A stretch of DNA of 64,000 nt from positions 28,393 through 92,392 of the forward strand of contig NZ_PJBZ01000036.1 of NCBI RefSeq assembly GCF_002835995.1. Direction: 5' to 3'. Shown piece after piece: positions 40,300 to 50,383 of the stretch (its first letter is position 1; each line of letters opens with the position of its first letter). Below the pieces are notes generated by a model that was given only the letters and a program-made list of their open reading frames with translations, searched no databases and was not told the DNA's origin. Position numbers and translations under genes: made by a program. This DNA comes from Psychromonas sp. Urea-02u-13 (GTDB taxonomy: Bacteria; Pseudomonadota; Gammaproteobacteria; Enterobacterales; Psychromonadaceae).

Positions 40300-41118
40300 C
40301 TAAATTGATTTTTTACTAAAAATTAACTGCGCAATACCCAGTGGTATAATTATCCAAGCGAGCATAATAATTAATAGCGTCAATGAATTAAACTCACTAT
40401 TAATCGCTACCGATAAAACGCCATTTACATCACTTGCCTGCAGAGCAGAAAGGTTAATCAAACGAAATAGATCGGCTGGATTAAACATCATCACTTGCAC
40501 TAGCCCTTGCTGCGTTAAACCGTCTTCAATACCCACTAATAAACCCAGCAATACCAGATCAAATAGCAGTACAAAAAATAGCCACAATAATAGTGCAATG
40601 CCCGCTGCTTTGGATTTTTCACTGGCAACCAGACTGATAATATAAGCAAGTGCAATAAAACTAAGACCGAGCAGTGAAGAGCTAACAATAAACAGCGAAA
40701 ATGCAGAGAACACCTCAGCGACATTGCCATTTAAAGCGATCAATACTGCCGCGCTACCAAAGCCTAATAAAGTGGCTAACGAGATAATGCAGCCTTGCCC
40801 AATAAACTTGCCAAGCAACAGTTGCCCACGGCTAATCGGATAGGTTAATAGCAATAGCAGCGTGCCTGACTCTTGCTCGCCCACAAAACTGTCGTAACAT
40901 AGTAATAGAGCAATCAAAGGGATGATAAATACCGATAAACTCGACAAGCTGGCAATCGTGGTTGATAAAGAAGGGCTGCCAAGTTGCCCTGATGCAAGGC
41001 TTCCGTAATAACTTAGGCCAATAGCAAGCACAGAAAATACAATAGTGATTGACAGTAACCAACGATTTCTTAACCCATCTTGAAACTCTTTTAAAGCAAC
41101 CGCTTGAATCGGATTCAT
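40300..41118 (-). CDS. nosY: NosY, ABC transporter permease of the nitrous oxide reductase maturation system
   Basis: A 272-residue polytopic protein (about six hydrophobic segments) of the ABC-2 permease class; N-terminal KEFQDGLRNRWLL and EQESGTLLLLLTYPISRGQLLLGKF are typical of NosY. With NosF and NosD it builds the NosDFY complex needed for the Cu-S cluster of NosZ. It overlaps nosF by four bases. Confidence 0.93.
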   Translation of the reverse strand: MNPIQAVALKEFQDGLRNRWLLSITIVFSVLAIGLSYYGSLASGQLGSPSLSTTIASLSSLSVFIIPLIALLLCYDSFVGEQESGTLLLLLTYPISRGQLLLGKFIGQGCIISLATLLGFGSAAVLIALNGNVAEVFSAFSLFIVSSSLLGLSFIALAYIISLVASEKSKAAGIALLLWLFFVLLFDLVLLGLLVGIEDGLTQQGLVQVMMFNPADLFRLINLSALQASDVNGVLSVAINSEFNSLTLLIIMLAWIIIPLGIAQLIFSKKSI

Positions 41119-42020
41119 AATGATTCTCCTTTTGAGTCATGCAGGTAATGATGGTAAATTTTCTCTAAACTTGCACTTTCAACGCTAATATCACTGATAT
41201 TATCAAACATCATTAACTGCCTAATAACATTTACTTTTTCAGACTCTGGTACCAGTAATTGATTACTCGCCACCATAAAACTAGCAAGCGATTTAACCTC
41301 TTTTAAGGTTCCATTAATACCCTGCGTAGTAATTGAAACAGACAGTTTTGCTTGCGCGCGAAGTTGTCTTAAACTGCCCGACGCAGCTATCTGACCTTGA
41401 TTTAAAATCATCGCATTATCAATATGTTGCTCGACACCAGGCAATACATGAGAACATAAAATGATGCTCGCACCGCTACTTTTGAGTTGATCCACACTAT
41501 GATAAAAATCCTTGGTTGCCACCGGATCAAGCCCAACCGTGGGCTCATCTAATAACAGTAACTTAGGTTCACCCAAAAAAGCTTGTGCTAACCCTAAACG
41601 TTGGCGCATGCCTTTGGAATAGGTTTTTACAGCACGATGTTGCGCCTCACTTAAGCCCACCGTTTCAAGTAGCTCTATAATCTGTTTTTTAGGCACCGAT
41701 TTTAAGCGCGCAAAATAAGTTAATACTTGTAGCCCGGTTAACTGATCATAAAAGCTAACATTCTCTGGTAAGTAACCTATCTTTTTACGACTTGCCCAAG
41801 CCTTTTTATGATTCGGATCTAAGCCAAAAACAGAAACAGATCCTGAATTTACTTTAAGAATACCTAAAATAAGTTTCATCATGGTGGTTTTACCCGCGCC
41901 ATTATGACCAAATAACCCTAACACCTCTCCCTCTTCCAGTACTAAGTTGATATCCTTTAATGCATCAAGTTGCCCATATTGTTTAGCAACCGATGTTAAC
42001 GTGAGGATCTTATTTTTCAT
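41115..42020 (-). CDS. nosF: NosF, ABC transporter ATPase for NosZ maturation
   Basis: A 301-residue ABC ATPase: Walker A GHNGAGKTT, signature YSKGMRQRLGLAQ and Walker B LLLLDEPTVGLDP. It partners NosY and NosD. A C-terminal extension after about residue 210 is usual in NosF. It overlaps nosD and nosY by four bases on each side, consistent with tight coupling. Confidence 0.94.
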   Translation of the reverse strand: MKNKILTLTSVAKQYGQLDALKDINLVLEEGEVLGLFGHNGAGKTTMMKLILGILKVNSGSVSVFGLDPNHKKAWASRKKIGYLPENVSFYDQLTGLQVLTYFARLKSVPKKQIIELLETVGLSEAQHRAVKTYSKGMRQRLGLAQAFLGEPKLLLLDEPTVGLDPVATKDFYHSVDQLKSSGASIILCSHVLPGVEQHIDNAMILNQGQIAASGSLRQLRAQAKLSVSITTQGINGTLKEVKSLASFMVASNQLLVPESEKVNVIRQLMMFDNISDISVESASLEKIYHHYLHDSKGESL

Positions 42021-43291
42021 GTTTGATCACCTTCTAGGTCGGGTTGCTTAATTAATGGAAAGCTATCTTTCACCCCTCCCGGTTTTAATAGTGGGAATTG
42101 ATTTTGTACCCAGCGCAGCAATAAAATTGCGGGGCTATCTAATAACACTTTTGCTTCAGGGTATTGCCAGACCAACTTATCAATCGCATCATTGGGTTCA
42201 AAAGGTGTATCACCCGTACCATTGCCATCAAGATCCCAACCTAAATAGTTACTCCAGTAGTTACCAATACCCTCTTGGCTCCATTCTTGGCGACGATTAG
42301 AAACATACTTCACCTGCACGGGATTATTAATAAAGCTATTGCCAAAAATATTGCCATTTTCAGAGCCCGCGGTGAGATGAATGCCAATTTCAGCTTGCTC
42401 AATGCGGTTATAACTAATGGTGTTATAACCTGAGTTATAAATGAACAGCCCTTTTCCTTCACGTCCAGGGACTTTGTTCTCAGGTTTAGTCCATACATTT
42501 TTAATGCGGTTATTGCTAATAGTCGAGTGGGTAATAAAATTCATTAACATGCCGTAATCTTCACTATCTCGGCTTTCATTGCCTTTTACAGTGAGATATT
42601 TAGAACTCATTAATGCATAACCTGCACGGGTATTATAAGCGCGGTTATTAAGTACTTTATTATGATGTGAATACATATAATGTACGCCATAACGTAGATT
42701 ATATAGGGTGTTACCACGTAGCTCACTCTCTTGACTGGCAATGATATACAAGCCATCTCGCGTTTGCGTCACGCTGTTATTAATCACCAATGCATTTTGT
42801 ACACTGGAAAGCTGAATGCCATTACCTCTATCCGCCGAGCGTAGCGTGAGGTTGCCTTTGATATGGTTATTCTTTATTAAAATATGCTTTGCACGTTGCA
42901 CCCAAATACCAAAACCATCCCCTTCTAAACGGTTATTCTCAATGGTTATATTTTGATTACGTGACTCAGAGTAGATCCCTGAATCTTGTTCAGTGAGATC
43001 AGATCCCCAGTTGATAATGGTTAAGTTTTTTATGCTGGTATCCGAGGCCATGATTTGTAGCGCATGACCTTTACCAAGCGCATCAATAACGGCACCTTCT
43101 TTAGTCGTTAAAGTGATGGCATTTTTAATAACAAAGTTACCTTGATAACTCCCGGCATCGAGTAAAACCGTATCACCATTAATAGTGCTATCAAGCGCTT
43201 GCTGTAAATCATCTGTGCTGGTGACTTCAATTAATGTGGCATGAATAAAAGAGGAAAAGAGTAAAAAACTAACCAGTAAAATCTGTTTCAA
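42017..43291 (-). CDS. nosD: NosD, periplasmic copper-sulfide maturation protein
   Basis: A 424-residue protein with a signal peptide (MKQILLVSFLLFSSFIHA) and a right-handed beta-helix built of NosD/CASH repeats (NNRLEG, NNHIKGN, NNSVTQTRDG, SYNRIEQAEIG). GIGNYWSNYLGWDLDGNGTGD is a conserved NosD C-terminal motif. It hands sulfur or copper species to NosZ with NosFY. The 230-base gap to nosZ is filled by a family A inverted repeat. Confidence 0.94.
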   Translation of the reverse strand: MKQILLVSFLLFSSFIHATLIEVTSTDDLQQALDSTINGDTVLLDAGSYQGNFVIKNAITLTTKEGAVIDALGKGHALQIMASDTSIKNLTIINWGSDLTEQDSGIYSESRNQNITIENNRLEGDGFGIWVQRAKHILIKNNHIKGNLTLRSADRGNGIQLSSVQNALVINNSVTQTRDGLYIIASQESELRGNTLYNLRYGVHYMYSHHNKVLNNRAYNTRAGYALMSSKYLTVKGNESRDSEDYGMLMNFITHSTISNNRIKNVWTKPENKVPGREGKGLFIYNSGYNTISYNRIEQAEIGIHLTAGSENGNIFGNSFINNPVQVKYVSNRRQEWSQEGIGNYWSNYLGWDLDGNGTGDTPFEPNDAIDKLVWQYPEAKVLLDSPAILLLRWVQNQFPLLKPGGVKDSFPLIKQPDLEGDQT

Positions 43292-43333
43292 ATGTATTTA
43301 GCCCCTGTTGTAATTTTCAAATAAAAATACCGC

Positions 43334-43516
43334 AAGTGTTTAGGGCTAAGCCATTTAGGCCTAATTCAAGGCGAAAAAGCGCAGTTTAATAAATACTGCG
43401 CACATCCTGTGCTACGCCCTGCGGGCCATCCTACGGATGTTCAAATTCATTCCCGATGAATTTGTGAGCATTATTCAACGATGAAGTAGGCTTCAATGGC
43501 GACGACCTAAATACTT
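43334..43516 (+). repeat. Family A inverted repeat element, copy 1 (nosD-nosZ gap)
   Basis: About 183 bases. The left arm (TTTAGGGCTAAGCCATT, then CCTAATTCAAGGCG) pairs imperfectly with the right arm, whose complement reads TTTAGGTCGTCGCCATT, then CCTACTTCA. Internal hairpins include CATCCTACGGATG and AATTCAT/ATGAATT. It ends four bases before the nosZ stop and is in the opposite orientation to copy 2. Confidence 0.8.
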
Positions 43517-43520
43517 ATAG

Positions 43521-45413
43521 CTAAGCCTCTACAAACATACGTCCACGCATCTCCATATGTAGGGCATGACAGAACCAGTTACAGTAATACCAATGTACGC
43601 CTGGTTTGTTGGCCTTAAAGGTAATTGATGCTGTCGCTTGTGGACCAATCTCCATCTGCACACCATGATTAGTCATACAGAAGCCATGCGTTACATCCTC
43701 AACCATATCTAGGTTAGTCACAATCACAGTAACTTCATCACCTAGCTTCACCGTAAACTCAGAGGTACCAAACATAGGCGCAACCGAGGTCATATAAACA
43801 CGCACTTTATTTCCATCTCGAATAACTTTGTTATCCATCATGGTATCAACGCCATCTTTTTTTGCTATTGCGAGTGTTTCAGCAAAGATAGAGTCATCAC
43901 GCGTCCATAGCTTGTCTGGTTTCACTCGACTACGATGTACAATAATACAATCATGCGGTTCAGCAAATGCGGGCCCATCATGTACCAGTTTCATCTCATC
44001 ACCCGAGATATCAATTAGCTGATCATTTTCTGGATGTAAGGGGCCGACGGGTAAAAATCGGTCTTTAGAGAATTTACACAAAGAGACTAACCACTTACCA
44101 TCAGCATCACGTGTTTCACCCTGTGAAGTATGGTTATGACCAGGTTGGTAATGCACATCTAATTTTTGACGGATGTAGTTCACTTTTTTACCGTTGTGCG
44201 CATCAATCGCATCTTGCACGTTCCACTTAGCAATTTGGCTATCTAAGAACAGCGTTGTATAAGCGTTACCTTTGTTATCAAAGGCAGTATGTAGTGGGCC
44301 CAAACCAAGCTCAGGCTCTGCAACAATAGCATCGCGACCTTTAATTTTATCGGCAAATAGTGAGTCTAACTTGTCGATAGCGATAATTGAAACCGTAGGA
44401 GATAACTTACCGTTAGCAACAAAGTATTTACCGTCAGATGAGGTATTTAAACCATGGGGTGATTTAGGTACAGGAATATAACGCGTCAGTTCAGACCCTT
44501 TTAAGCCATCTAAGACAGGAACACTATTACCGTTATAGGTTTTAAAATTACCGGCTTTTAATGCGGCCTCACAACGCGCAAGATTAAATACCACTACGTG
44601 ATCACGCTCGGCAGAGATCATCTCACCTAACGTCATGCCCATTTCAGAGTTATAACAGGTTGAAGCAAAGTACTTACCATCATAATCCGCATCGGTATTA
44701 TCTAAGTTACCATCAACGATGACTTGGAAAGCAACTTCCATTTTCTCTGCATCAATAACGTTAAACAGAGAGCGATAAGTACTGACATCACGCATGGTCG
44801 AACCATCATTCACAATCGGCGCTTCGAACTCACCGTTACAGATAACATATTTTGTAAACGGCACTTTTTGTACACGTAAACCATGAATCGCTTGCACGTT
44901 AGGGATGGTGATCATCTTGTCACATTTCATGACATCACAGCGGATACGGGCGACACGGCTATTAGCCTTATCATTAATAAAAACATATTTACCGTTGTAA
45001 TGACCATCAGTCATACTCATATGCGGATGATGAGAGTCACCCATCATAATATCAACGCTCTCCCCTTTAATACGTTTACTCTCATCGGTAAATCCCCAAC
45101 CGGTGGCCGAGTCGCTATTAAAGACGGGAATACGCATCAATTCACGCATCGATGGAATGCCCATAATACGCACTTCTCCCGAGTGTCCACCACTCCAGAA
45201 ACCATAATATTCATCTAACTCACCAGGATGAACAAATGCTTTGTTTTCTGCAATTTCAGAGGCCTGTGCTTTGGCCATGGTAGCAAACATAGCGGCCGTC
45301 ATCGGCACCGCTGCAGCGGCTACACCAATGGCTGCACTTTTACCAAAAAATTTACGTCGGTCAGCATTTTCTAATTCACTTTCTGGTGTTAAATCTGTGT
45401 TTTTATCACTCAT
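43521..45413 (-). CDS. nosZ: Nitrous oxide reductase NosZ (Tat-type, clade I)
   Basis: A 630-residue periplasmic copper enzyme that reduces N2O to N2. A Tat signal with twin Arg ([11 protein letters not shown], Arg19-Arg20) supports the clade I type. CuZ His ligands begin at [15 protein letters not shown]; the CuA site is at the C-terminus in [15 protein letters not shown]. The start at 45413 is preferred over ATG 45425 because GGAG lies within the upstream ATG region at the right distance. It is flanked on both sides by family A repeats. The operon includes all main maturation genes. Confidence 0.96.
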   Translation of the reverse strand: MSDKNTDLTPESELENADRRKFFGKSAAIGVAAAAVPMTAAMFATMAKAQASEIAENKAFVHPGELDEYYGFWSGGHSGEVRIMGIPSMRELMRIPVFNSDSATGWGFTDESKRIKGESVDIMMGDSHHPHMSMTDGHYNGKYVFINDKANSRVARIRCDVMKCDKMITIPNVQAIHGLRVQKVPFTKYVICNGEFEAPIVNDGSTMRDVSTYRSLFNVIDAEKMEVAFQVIVDGNLDNTDADYDGKYFASTCYNSEMGMTLGEMISAERDHVVVFNLARCEAALKAGNFKTYNGNSVPVLDGLKGSELTRYIPVPKSPHGLNTSSDGKYFVANGKLSPTVSIIAIDKLDSLFADKIKGRDAIVAEPELGLGPLHTAFDNKGNAYTTLFLDSQIAKWNVQDAIDAHNGKKVNYIRQKLDVHYQPGHNHTSQGETRDADGKWLVSLCKFSKDRFLPVGPLHPENDQLIDISGDEMKLVHDGPAFAEPHDCIIVHRSRVKPDKLWTRDDSIFAETLAIAKKDGVDTMMDNKVIRDGNKVRVYMTSVAPMFGTSEFTVKLGDEVTVIVTNLDMVEDVTHGFCMTNHGVQMEIGPQATASITFKANKPGVHWYYCNWFCHALHMEMRGRMFVEA

Positions 45414-45440
45414 ATTTATCTCCATCCTGTTGTTTAAATG

Positions 45441-45621
45441 TAATTACTTAGATCGTTGCCATTTCAACTTACTTCAGCGTTGGAAAATATTCACAAACTC
45501 ATCTGAATGAATTTGAACATCCGTAGGATGGCCCGAAGGGCGTATTACAGAATGTACGCAGTATTTAAGCTGCGCTTTTCCGCCTTGAATTAAGCATAAA
45601 TGGCTTAGCCCTAAGCATTTA
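45441..45621 (-). repeat. Family A inverted repeat element, copy 2 (nosZ-nosR gap)
   Basis: About 181 bases, inverted relative to copy 1 and roughly 80 percent alike by eye. Read on the minus strand, the left arm TGCTTAGGGCTAAGCCATTT pairs with a right arm whose complement includes TACTTAGATCGTTGCCATTT. It shares with copy 1 the internal hairpins GCCCTTCGGGC-like and CATCCTACGGATG. Confidence 0.8.
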
Positions 45622-45658
45622 CTCGATATTATTTAATAATAAAAATCGAGCTAAAGAA

Positions 45659-47794
45659 CTATAGTTCTCGGAATTCAATCCCCTCTTCAGTGGCCTTTTT
45701 ACGTTTTTTGTAGGCTAGCTTTTTCAGAGGGGGGCACTTCACCTCGTTGTAATAAGTAATTTGGCAATCAAGGCAGTAGTGACACTCACGCATATTAATC
45801 ACGCCATCGGGATTAATCGCTTGGATTTCACACTCTTTAGCACAGGTTTTACAAGGGCTTCCACATTCAGGGCGACGCTTTAACCAATCAAATAATCGGA
45901 AGCTATTGGAGATAGAAAGCGCAGCACCTAGCGGGCAAAGGTAACGACAAAATGTTTTACGGTTAAACAAATTAACCACTAATAACAACACCGCCCAAGT
46001 GACAAATGGCCACTGGCGATCAAACTTTAATAGGAAGGTAGTTTTAAAAGGCTCAATTTCAGCAAACTGCTCTGCTACTGCAAGAGAATCTAGTGAGAGT
46101 GCAAACAGTGCTAACAAGATAAGATATTTAATCGCCCATAAACGTTCATGTACAGCCCAAGGCAACTCTACTTGAGGGATTTTTATATAACGCGCAAATT
46201 GATTTAATAATTCCTGCAATGCACCAAAGGGACATAACCAACCACAATAGACAGCCCTGCCCCACATCAGCATAGTGACAGCGGCCGCACTCCAAAGAAT
46301 AAAAATAATAGGATCTAATAAAAACAGATCCCATGAAAAATCAGCCATTAATGCATGTAAAAAGGTAAATACGTTAACAATAGAAAGCTGTCCACCCCAA
46401 CTCCAACCAATGAGCACCACTGTTACCGCTAAAAAACCATGACGTAAGTTATGCATAAAAACAGGGTGACGCACTAAAATATCTTGGAAAAATAGAATAA
46501 GAATTAACAGTAAAATGAGTGCAATTAATATCACCACTTTCACTTGATGCTCTAACCAGACCTGCTCCGTTAAACTAAGCTCAGGGGCAGGATAAATAGC
46601 AGCGGGAGTATCTACATATTTTTCAGGCATGTGATAATCGGCTTTAAAACGGCTAAACAAGCTATCAACAGGCCCTGTTTGTCTGCGTACTAACAATTCT
46701 AATTGCCAATCAGCACCGGGATCGAATTGATGAAAATCGGATATTTTAAACACCGACATCTCTTTAAACCGCGGTGCTCCCTCTATAAAAAGGTCCATCA
46801 CACGGTTATGCTCTAAATCACGAAAAGTTATCTCACTCGTACCTTGGCGTAGCTGGATACGATCAAAAATACCACCTCGTACATAGCCAGAACCTTTAAA
46901 AGAGTAACCATTGCCAAATAGGGCAATAAGATGTTCTCCCGTTTTTAAGCCTTTATTTAACCAAATATAATCAGACTCACTAAACAGGTTTTTACCTATA
47001 TTAGGGATATCAACTAAGGTGTAATAGATCTCTGCAAACATTTGATGCGCATGACTGTCAGTAACACGATCCACATTTTCAGCCTCAGTTCCCTCAAAGG
47101 TCTTTTGCACGGTTTCATTACTAATAGTCAGCTTACGTATTGAGCCATCACCGGTTAACTCTGACCAGGATCTTTTTTCAAAGGCTAACGTTTTAATGGT
47201 AGAAATGGGTTGAATAACTAATGATTTTTTCTCGATTAAACCTAGCGCAAGCGCCGCTTTATTAGCCGCTTTAGTTATACCCGCATTCATGACCATGACC
47301 GTCACTGTCGCCCCTGATAAACCATCAATAGGCAGATAACCTTCGCTGTTTCTACCACCTACTTTAATGCGATCATTTATCGATAAACCCGCATATTGGT
47401 TAATAAAATCAAATAACTTTTGCTCAGGAATACCCGCCAGAATAATAGGTTCATGGTGCTCTAATACCTTCGCTGTAATATAATTTGCGTGTGGGTCAAT
47501 GACCACCAGCATATTAACCGGCTCACCGGAGTATGCAGGGATCTTGGCAAGATCATTGGTCTCAAAAGCATAACCTAAGACCTGTTGCTGTTTATAAATC
47601 GTCCACAGTAAAGGGTCACCCTTTTTTTTTGATATTTGGGTTAACTCAGGAAAAGCGCTTTTGATAAAAGGAATAGGGTCTTTTGGGGGACTAACAAACA
47701 GTGCATAACTAGAAAATGACGTTATTCCAAACAGTATTGCAATAAATAATAGTAAGGTGCTATTAGTTACTTTTTTGAATCTGGATAAACTCAT
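45659..47794 (-). CDS. nosR: NosR, membrane flavoprotein / iron-sulfur protein for nitrous oxide reduction
   Basis: A 711-residue protein. After the signal/anchor there is a periplasmic FMN-binding domain with the flavinylation motif LSGATVTV, then about five membrane helices with two cytoplasmic CxxxCP motifs (CGWLCPFGALQ and CRYLCPLGAALS), and a C-terminal ferredoxin-like domain with CGSPCKTCAKECE and CHYCLDCQ. NosR passes electrons to NosZ and is needed for its activity. It is the first gene of nosRZDFYL, with a perfect FNR-type box 65 bases upstream of its start. Confidence 0.95.
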   Translation of the reverse strand: MSLSRFKKVTNSTLLLFIAILFGITSFSSYALFVSPPKDPIPFIKSAFPELTQISKKKGDPLLWTIYKQQQVLGYAFETNDLAKIPAYSGEPVNMLVVIDPHANYITAKVLEHHEPIILAGIPEQKLFDFINQYAGLSINDRIKVGGRNSEGYLPIDGLSGATVTVMVMNAGITKAANKAALALGLIEKKSLVIQPISTIKTLAFEKRSWSELTGDGSIRKLTISNETVQKTFEGTEAENVDRVTDSHAHQMFAEIYYTLVDIPNIGKNLFSESDYIWLNKGLKTGEHLIALFGNGYSFKGSGYVRGGIFDRIQLRQGTSEITFRDLEHNRVMDLFIEGAPRFKEMSVFKISDFHQFDPGADWQLELLVRRQTGPVDSLFSRFKADYHMPEKYVDTPAAIYPAPELSLTEQVWLEHQVKVVILIALILLLILILFFQDILVRHPVFMHNLRHGFLAVTVVLIGWSWGGQLSIVNVFTFLHALMADFSWDLFLLDPIIFILWSAAAVTMLMWGRAVYCGWLCPFGALQELLNQFARYIKIPQVELPWAVHERLWAIKYLILLALFALSLDSLAVAEQFAEIEPFKTTFLLKFDRQWPFVTWAVLLLVVNLFNRKTFCRYLCPLGAALSISNSFRLFDWLKRRPECGSPCKTCAKECEIQAINPDGVINMRECHYCLDCQITYYNEVKCPPLKKLAYKKRKKATEEGIEFREL

Positions 47795-47859
47795 CGCACG
47801 GCTCCATTATTTAACCATGATAGTTGACCTTAAGCGTAGGTTATCCATGTGAATACGAA

Positions 47860-47873
47860 TTGATGTAAATCAA
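47860..47873 (-). promoter_or_regulatory. FNR/DNR-type binding site upstream of nosR
   Basis: TTGAT-GTAA-ATCAA is a perfect match to the consensus TTGATNNNNATCAA. Its centre is about 72 bases from the nosR ATG; a -10-like TAACCT about 25 bases downstream would place the site near -36 to -41, as for class II activation. It indicates anaerobic and/or NO-responsive control by a CRP/FNR-family regulator. Confidence 0.85.
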
Positions 47874-48078
47874 TTGAAACTGTTTTGTTATTTTTATGCA
47901 GCTAAACTGCGAGGTGAGAAATTAATAATTACCTATAAAGGACTATCTAAACCCTCATGACTATCTGTTCTATCTTGCAGGTTAAAATAAATAATATCTG
48001 CGTTGTACTCGATCGCTAGTTATTACTCATATGTGCTTTGGAATGATTAAAATTGGAATATCAAATAACAACAGACAT

Positions 48079-48100
48079 AAAAAAACCCAGCTAAACTGGG
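48079..48100 (-). terminator. Intrinsic terminator of efp
   Basis: A CCCAG/CTGGG stem with a CTAAA loop; the minus strand then runs into seven T. It starts about 25 bases after the efp stop. Confidence 0.85.
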
Positions 48101-48124
48101 CTCATCAATAACAATAATAGATTG

Positions 48125-48694
48125 TTATTTTTTTACACGGCCAACATATTCAGCGTTACGTGTATCAACTTTTACTACTTCACCAATTTGGATAAATAGT
48201 GGAACACGAATCAACGCGCCTGTTGCTAGTGTTGCAGGTTTACCACCCGTACCAGCAGTATCACCTTTAAGACCTGGATCAGTATCTGTTACTTCGATTT
48301 CAACGAAGTTTGGTGGCGTTACTACGATTGGGTTTTCATTCCATAACGTAATCGTACAAGTATCTTGTTCTACTAACCATTTCTTCATATCACCAACCGC
48401 TTTCTCATCGGCAGCGACTTGTTCAAATGTGTCGTTATTCATAAAGTGGAAAAACTCACCATCGTTATAAAGGTAAGAAAGTTCGATATCCATTACATCA
48501 GCCGCTTCAACAGACTCGCCTGACTTAAATGTTTTCTCTACTACTTTACCTGATAACAGCTTACGGAATTTAACGCGGTTAAATGCCTGACCTTTACCTG
48601 GTTTAACTAATTCATTGTCGATAATCGCACAAGGCTCTTTATCGAGCATGAATTTTAGTCCACCTTTGAATTCACTGGTACTATATGTAGCCAT
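48125..48694 (-). CDS. efp: Elongation factor P
   Basis: A 189-residue protein with the three beta-barrel domains of EF-P. The loop [11 protein letters not shown] carries Lys34, the residue beta-lysylated by EpmA/EpmB. The start at 48694 ([12 protein letters not shown]) matches the family; a longer frame would overlap epmB. EF-P relieves ribosome stalling at proline runs. It is divergent from epmB with 27 bases between the starts. Confidence 0.96.
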   Translation of the reverse strand: MATYSTSEFKGGLKFMLDKEPCAIIDNELVKPGKGQAFNRVKFRKLLSGKVVEKTFKSGESVEAADVMDIELSYLYNDGEFFHFMNNDTFEQVAADEKAVGDMKKWLVEQDTCTITLWNENPIVVTPPNFVEIEVTDTDPGLKGDTAGTGGKPATLATGALIRVPLFIQIGEVVKVDTRNAEYVGRVKK

Positions 48695-48721
48695 AACAAC
48701 CTCTTTATAAAATAATTTAAA

Positions 48722-49738
48722 ATGACAAAAATAATTACCGTGAATAATACCGATGCGACGCCCTCTTGGCAAAAAGAACTGGCGAATGCAGTAAAAAATC
48801 CGCTGCAACTTTTGCAATTATTGGATATCGCACCAGAAAGTGCTGATTTAAGCGACCAGGCACGCAAAAGCTTCCCAATGTTGGTGCCCTTGCCCTTTGT
48901 CAGAAAAATGAAAAAAGGGGATATTAATGATCCGTTATTACAACAAGTCTTACCGATAGAAAATGAAGAACGTATTGTTGATGGTTTCAGTCTTGATCCA
49001 TTGGGGGAACATCAAAATGGTATTCAGGGTTTATTACACAAATATAAAAGCCGTGTTTTACTCATTTTAAAAACCGGCTGTGCGATTAATTGTCGCTATT
49101 GTTTTCGTCGCCATTTTCCCTACCAAGATAATAACCTCAATAAACAACAATTTGTTGAGGTATTAAATTATCTAAAGTTGCACCCTGAAGTGAACGAAGT
49201 CATTTTAAGCGGTGGGGATCCATTGATGAGTAAAGATGAGTTTTTGCAATATATCGTTACTGAACTTGACCAATTACCTCAACTAAAACGATTACGTATT
49301 CATACACGCTTGCCTGTTGTTATCCCCCAACGCATTACCGATGAGTTATGCCAACTATTAAAAAATAGTCGTTTAAAAGTTATTTTTGTTTTACATATCA
49401 ACCATGCCAATGAGATTGATGACGCTTTCTCTGACGCAGTCAAAAAACTATATCAAGCGGGCATTCAGCTGTTAAACCAAAGCGTATTATTAAAAGGCAT
49501 CAATGATACCAGCGAGGCATTAGTTGCCCTCAGCGAGTCGCTTTCAGAGGTTAATATTTTACCTTATTACTTGTTTTTATTAGACAAAGTACAAGGTGCT
49601 CAGCATTTTGATTTAGCGACAGAAAAGGCGCAATTATTAATGAAGCAGATAACCGCGGAATTACCGGGTTATTTAGTGCCTAAATTAAGCCGAGAAATTG
49701 CGGGTGAAAAGAGTAAAACACTGATAAATTCACTATAA
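48722..49738 (+). CDS. epmB: EF-P-specific lysine 2,3-aminomutase EpmB
   Basis: A 338-residue radical SAM enzyme that makes (R)-beta-lysine for EF-P. The radical SAM cluster motif is in [23 protein letters not shown] and [11 protein letters not shown] are characteristic of lysine 2,3-aminomutases. It lacks the long extra domains of catabolic KamA, matching EpmB (342 in E. coli). Divergent from efp, as in E. coli. Confidence 0.95.
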   Translation: MTKIITVNNTDATPSWQKELANAVKNPLQLLQLLDIAPESADLSDQARKSFPMLVPLPFVRKMKKGDINDPLLQQVLPIENEERIVDGFSLDPLGEHQNGIQGLLHKYKSRVLLILKTGCAINCRYCFRRHFPYQDNNLNKQQFVEVLNYLKLHPEVNEVILSGGDPLMSKDEFLQYIVTELDQLPQLKRLRIHTRLPVVIPQRITDELCQLLKNSRLKVIFVLHINHANEIDDAFSDAVKKLYQAGIQLLNQSVLLKGINDTSEALVALSESLSEVNILPYYLFLLDKVQGAQHFDLATEKAQLLMKQITAELPGYLVPKLSREIAGEKSKTLINSL

Positions 49739-49804
49739 TAAATAAAATAAGAGTAACTACTCAGCACCCTGCTAAAACGTGTACTTTTCATACTAAAATA
49801 AACA

Positions 49805-49955
49805 GTAACTGCTCAGGACTAAGCTATTTATGCTTAGTTCAAGGCGAAAAAGCGCAGTTTAGTCGTTTAAATGAGCATTTTTTAACACGGTTATCGTCAG
49901 ATAACTGAAGCTTTACCTTGAACAGACCTTAAATAGCGACGCCCTGAATAGTTAC
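49805..49955 (+). repeat. Family A inverted repeat element, copy 3
   Basis: 151 bases. The left arm GTAACTGCTCAGGAC, then GCTATTTATG pairs with a right arm whose complement reads GTAACTATTCAGGGC, then GCTATTTAAG. It shares TTCAAGGCGAAAAAGCGCAG with copy 1 and AAATGAGCATTTT with copy 4. A lone extra arm-like sequence (GTAACTACTCAGCACC) lies at about 49752. It is in the leader of the gene at 49985. Confidence 0.85.
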
Positions 49956-49984
49956 AAATAAAATACAAATAATTAGGATAAAAC

Positions 49985-50299
49985 ATGAGCAAAGAAAGCG
50001 TATTAATACAGTTGCAGGAAAACGTTAAGATTATTTACCATAAAGCGGTGGATGCTGATAAGCAACTTGCAGAGCTTCGCGAACAGAAAAAAGCCAGTTT
50101 TGCACAGATTTTTGCAGCTGATAGCGCATTCAAAAATCATTCTGATACTTTTTTACCGTACGTGGAAGAATTAGCGGCAGATTTACAAGCAATTCAGACC
50201 GATGATGAAGACCACTACAAAAAACTACTGCCTAATATCGTGGTTAAAATTGAATTGTTATTTAAGATGTTAACGTCACTGAAAACAAACTTAAAATAA
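49985..50299 (+). CDS. Small coiled-coil-like protein of unknown function
   Basis: 104 residues, almost entirely predicted helical, with heptad-like charged stretches (DADKQLAELREQKKASFAQIFAAD and LLPNIVVKIELLFKMLTSLK). There are no Cys, no signal peptide and no membrane segment. AGGATAAAAC precedes the ATG. I do not recognise the family; a helical replication-restart protein such as PriC was considered but not supported. An imperfect hairpin (AGGCTGTAA/TTACAGCCT) follows near 50309-50338. Confidence 0.65.
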   Translation: MSKESVLIQLQENVKIIYHKAVDADKQLAELREQKKASFAQIFAADSAFKNHSDTFLPYVEELAADLQAIQTDDEDHYKKLLPNIVVKIELLFKMLTSLKTNLK

Positions 50300-50383
50300 A
50301 AAATTTAAGGCTGTAAATAAAATATTACTTACAGCCTCCTAACATGAATGCCCCAACCTGAACACCCTCTCTAAAAAACAACA

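Larger units (their letters stand above)
47795..48124. other. nosR promoter region and efp 3' region; no gene seen
   Basis: About 330 bases between the same-strand nosR and efp genes. It contains the FNR-type box (47860-47873) and, near 48079-48100, the efp terminator. No protein-coding frame is credible here. Confidence 0.6.

Noticed and set aside
49985..50299. Assignment of the small helical protein as PriC
   Set aside because: Length and helix content are similar but no specific motif supports it, so it is left as unknown.
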